Shown: positions 45,401 to 46,994 of the stretch, in pieces
Numbering within the stretch: position 1 is the stretch's first letter
Layout of the letters: each line of letters opens with the position of its first letter
From: Gammaproteobacteria bacterium
Lineage (GTDB): Bacteria; Pseudomonadota; Gammaproteobacteria; GCA-001735895
Assembly: GCA_024225395.1 (NCBI GenBank)
Contig: JAAEMR010000253.1
Coordinates: 1-46,994 of the forward strand
Length of the DNA: 46,994 bases
Direction of reading: 5' to 3'
The notes under the pieces: model-generated
Told to the model about the DNA's origin: nothing
Seen by the model: only the letters and a program-made list of their open reading frames with translations
Databases searched by the model: none
Translations under genes and position numbers: made by a program

Positions 45401-46994
45401 ACCTATATTGCCTGCAGTATCACTAACACTCCAGATAACCTGATGATCTCCAACCGTAAATGGACCTGTATTATTGGCATCTGGAATTAACTGACCAGAT
45501 ACCTGATCCAGTGCAGTTGCTGTACCCAGAAAAACTGATGTTGTTGCACCACTTGCCTCTACAGTAATATCTAAAGGTGCAGTAACAACTGGAGCAGTTG
45601 AATCTTCAACGGTAATTGTAAAACTTCCGCTACTGGTATTAATTGCAGCATCCCTGACATCACAGGTCACTGTAGTAATGCCAAATGCGAAGGTATTTCC
45701 AGAAACTGACGAACAATCCGGGTTTAAATCTCCATCGACTATATCACTTGCAGATACATTAAAATCAACAACAGCTCCCGCTAAAGAAGTGGCTTCCACT
45801 GTCATATCGTCTGGTAAAGTCAATGCTGGTAAAGTGCTATCTGTAATGGTAATAATTTGAGTAGCACTACTGGTATTGGCCGATGAGTCACTAGCACTCC
45901 AGGTTACCTGGTGAACACCCACTGCAAAAGGTCCTGTTAAATCGGCAACTGGATTCAAAATTCCATCTACCAGATCCGTCGCACTGGCATTACCTAACGT
46001 GACAGATGTCGTAGTTCCAGTGGCTTCCATTGTAATGTCAGCCGGAGCAGATATGTCCGGTGCAATAGAGTCTTCAACAGATATTATAAAACTTCCGGTA
46101 GACGTATTCTGTTCCAGGTCTTGAGCACTACAATTTACAGCGGTATCTCCTAAAATAAAGGTACTACCAGATTGCGGTAAACAAACGGGCGTGATAATAC
46201 CATCGATTTCATCACTGGCAGTCACAGTATAGTTCACGACTGCACCGGCTGAAGACGTAGCCTCTTCGATTAAATTAGCTGATAAATTTAAGGTTGGAAC
46301 GCCCGTATCAGTGATCGTTACAGAGAACATTTCAGAAGTTACATTTCCAGCATTATCACTCACACTGCAGTTAACGGGAGTTATTCCTAAAGCAAAGCTA
46401 CTGCCTGAAGCAGGTAAACAGACAGGCGTTAACAGGCCATCAACAACATCATTTGAAATCACATTGTAATTCACGATTGCACCGGCCGATGAGGTTGCTT
46501 CAAGATTAATATTCGCAGGTACTGTCAATGTTGGAGCAATACTATCAGTGATAGTCACTGTCTGAATAGCAGAGCCAGTATTTACTGAACTATCACTTAC
46601 ACTCCAGGTCACCTGATGTACACCGACTGTAAAGGGGCCAGTGTTATCACTTCCAGGTACCAATACCCCGTCAACCAGATCTGATGCAGTTGCATCACCT
46701 AAAATTACAACTGTAGTCAGACCAGTAGCTTCTAAAGTGATATCAAACGGTGCAGTTACTGTTGGAGCTGTAGTATCTACTACCGATACACTAAAATTAC
46801 CGGTAGAAGTATTCAATTCAGAATCCTGCACACTACAATTTACGATTGTATCGACTCCTAAACCAAACACACTGCCAGAGGATGGAATACAGCTTGGAGT
46901 GATACTGCCATCAACAATATCACTAGCCTCGGCAATATAATTCACAATGGCTCCTGATAATGAAGTCGCTTCAGCAGTAATATTTGCCGGTAAG
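42422..46994 (-). CDS. Giant HYR-repeat surface protein with GlyGly-CTERM tail (5' end outside window)
   Basis: The frame stays open to the window edge, so at least 1520 residues are seen without the N-terminus. Nine HYR-type repeats of about 80 residues (one partial) alternate two versions (EATSxAGAxVNY, xIVDG, VNCS and EATGxT, DLVDG, GPFxVGxHQxTWS). They are followed by a DUF5011-like domain (ELGANAIDIVDSSVLVNISG), cadherin-like and PKD-like domains, an acidic calcium-binding stretch (EDSDGDGKDDKEEGYDDEDE) and a choice-of-anchor U-like domain (GYFDFEINGLAWAGQSVMIV). The tail SSSGGGSIN, hydrophobic helix and RKK is a GlyGly-CTERM signal. It is probably an extracellular adhesin or matrix protein exported by the T2SS and processed by rhombosortase. 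Confidence 0.85.
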   Translation of the reverse strand, partial: LPANITAEATSLSGAIVNYIAEASDIVDGSITPSCIPSSGSVFGLGVDTIVNCSVQDSELNTSTGNFSVSVVDTTAPTVTAPFDITLEATGLTTVVILGDATASDLVDGVLVPGSDNTGPFTVGVHQVTWSVSDSSVNTGSAIQTVTITDSIAPTLTVPANINLEATSSAGAIVNYNVISNDVVDGLLTPVCLPASGSSFALGITPVNCSVSDNAGNVTSEMFSVTITDTGVPTLNLSANLIEEATSSAGAVVNYTVTASDEIDGIITPVCLPQSGSTFILGDTAVNCSAQDLEQNTSTGSFIISVEDSIAPDISAPADITMEATGTTTSVTLGNASATDLVDGILNPVADLTGPFAVGVHQVTWSASDSSANTSSATQIITITDSTLPALTLPDDMTVEATSLAGAVVDFNVSASDIVDGDLNPDCSSVSGNTFAFGITTVTCDVRDAAINTSSGSFTITVEDSTAPVVTAPLDITVEASGATTSVFLGTATALDQVSGQLIPDANNTGPFTVGDHQVIWSVSDTAGNIGSETQLVTITDNSAPALTLPADMIVEATSAAGVLVNYSAFANDIVDGDLPPSCAPVSGSIFALGTTTVNCSAIDQSANTGLADFTVKIEDTSAPVVKAPLGIVMEATGLTTPVSLGSATATDLVDGILSPITNITGPFSVGVHSITWSVTDAAFNTGTANQTVTITDTAAPEITLNGSNLITLSVGDDYQELGANAIDIVDSSVLVNISGTVNTSASGMYSIQYTASDTAGNSMTIYRQVVVNANSVPVASPDNASTDEDVAVDISVLLNDQDLDGDLLTVTHATQGFSGLVEINNDGTLTYTPEPNFYGSDSFSYTVSDSKGGSATAIVTVTILEINDAPVADAGSDLTGNVGNTVLLDGSGSYDPEGSNLDYEWIIISSPENSAVALNDSQLQSPDFIPDEAGTYQFQLIVNDGSLDSEPVTMIVIAYPVFITITSPPEITVEANGLLTKLSKEDLQGHGEASAINNLGEEVPVFLKNILEPFSPGQHEVTWVAKDSLGNPAKDAFGNLAEAIQYVNVQPLVEFKPVQLTTPEAMVKIPVLLNGKAAVYPVIVSYKIESDSDFESEKTEHVFEIDSGTEGEIEYVIPGDIEEGEIKFKIRSAINAVKGPQSEHKIRVINKGENIAPIAKLKIKQDGKKTRIVFANDESVSVKVKVKDTNSDDHHTFDWSKTDEILFSTGHDRPDENDDEFSFDPENLAAGFYKIAVKVEDEGGLFTDIELYLEVRAIKEDLSEDEDSDGDGKDDKEEGYDDEDEDGIPDYEDGVDNPSAMQGKQGRSDKWLLNVQPGLGIRLGTIPLFTERYTCNVTSEEIQENAGKDDDTPPAETKDNHENKGGYFDFEINGLAWAGQSVMIVIPQYSEIPEDALYRKYSKTNGWQNFVEDDKNAISSAVGEEGVCPAPGDSAYDHDDGLVEGDYCVQLLIEDGGPNDTDGRKNGLILDPGGVAVAPEPTKPVKTVKSSSGGGSINVIVLIILMSLFGLKLLSRKKCLIK

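Noticed and set aside
42422-46994. CRISPR or DNA satellite from the regular 240-base periodicity
   Set aside because: The periodicity is at protein level (HYR repeats) with diverged DNA, not identical DNA repeats with spacers.

Overview
The window looks like a chromosomal segment of a low-GC, Gram-negative bacterium, most likely a gammaproteobacterium. Evidence: outer-membrane lipoproteins, a type II secretion system (T2SS), a predicted outer-membrane beta-barrel, one intact and one broken PEP-CTERM protein, two GlyGly-CTERM proteins and a consensus FNR site. No rRNA, tRNA or CRISPR was seen, so the genus cannot be fixed.

Layout. (1) 1-791: scrap of mobile elements (an IS91-type transposase tail and the first residues of an IS110-type transposase) abutting a truncated multiheme cytochrome gene. 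(2) 947-7580, minus strand: a tight six-gene operon: tetraheme cytochrome, acidic triheme lipoprotein, small triheme cytochrome, large predicted beta-barrel, NHL beta-propeller lipoprotein, 12-heme cytochrome. It looks like an electron conduit across the outer membrane to the cell exterior, with a perfect FNR box upstream. A second NHL lipoprotein (8090-9196) lies behind it. (3) 9443-12150: a secreted two-OB-fold protein, a broken PEP-CTERM gene, an intact PEP-CTERM gene and AT-rich hairpins. (4) 12151-14107: a two-component pair. (5) 14248-29160, minus strand: a T2SS-type operon in the order E-F-G-H-I-J-K, then an unknown exported protein, a GlyGly-CTERM subtilase and a cytochrome c/periplasmic-binding-protein fusion, then L-M-C-like-D, and finally a LuxR-type regulator with an altered phosphoacceptor. 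(6) 29316-40056, minus strand: four exported proteins, a 1864-residue beta-helix giant and three cupredoxin proteins, closed by a strong terminator. (7) 40702-42183, plus strand: a Sco-like copper protein and a degenerate-cyclase/FHA protein. (8) 42422 to the right edge, minus strand: a giant HYR-repeat GlyGly-CTERM surface protein, cut by the window.

The most unusual part is region 6 together with region 5. Two consecutive proteins carry, between them, one complete set of multicopper-oxidase ligands: type 1 site plus four histidines in the first, and the other four trinuclear-cluster histidines in the second. A third, ligand-poor cupredoxin protein follows. This suggests a split, ceruloplasmin- or MnxG-like oxidase assembled from separate polypeptides outside the cell, with a neighbouring T2SS as a candidate exporter, a Sco-like protein as a candidate copper donor and, farther away, a cytochrome conduit that could accept electrons. 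Oxidation or respiration of an extracellular metal is a reasonable hypothesis, but the substrate is not shown by the sequence.
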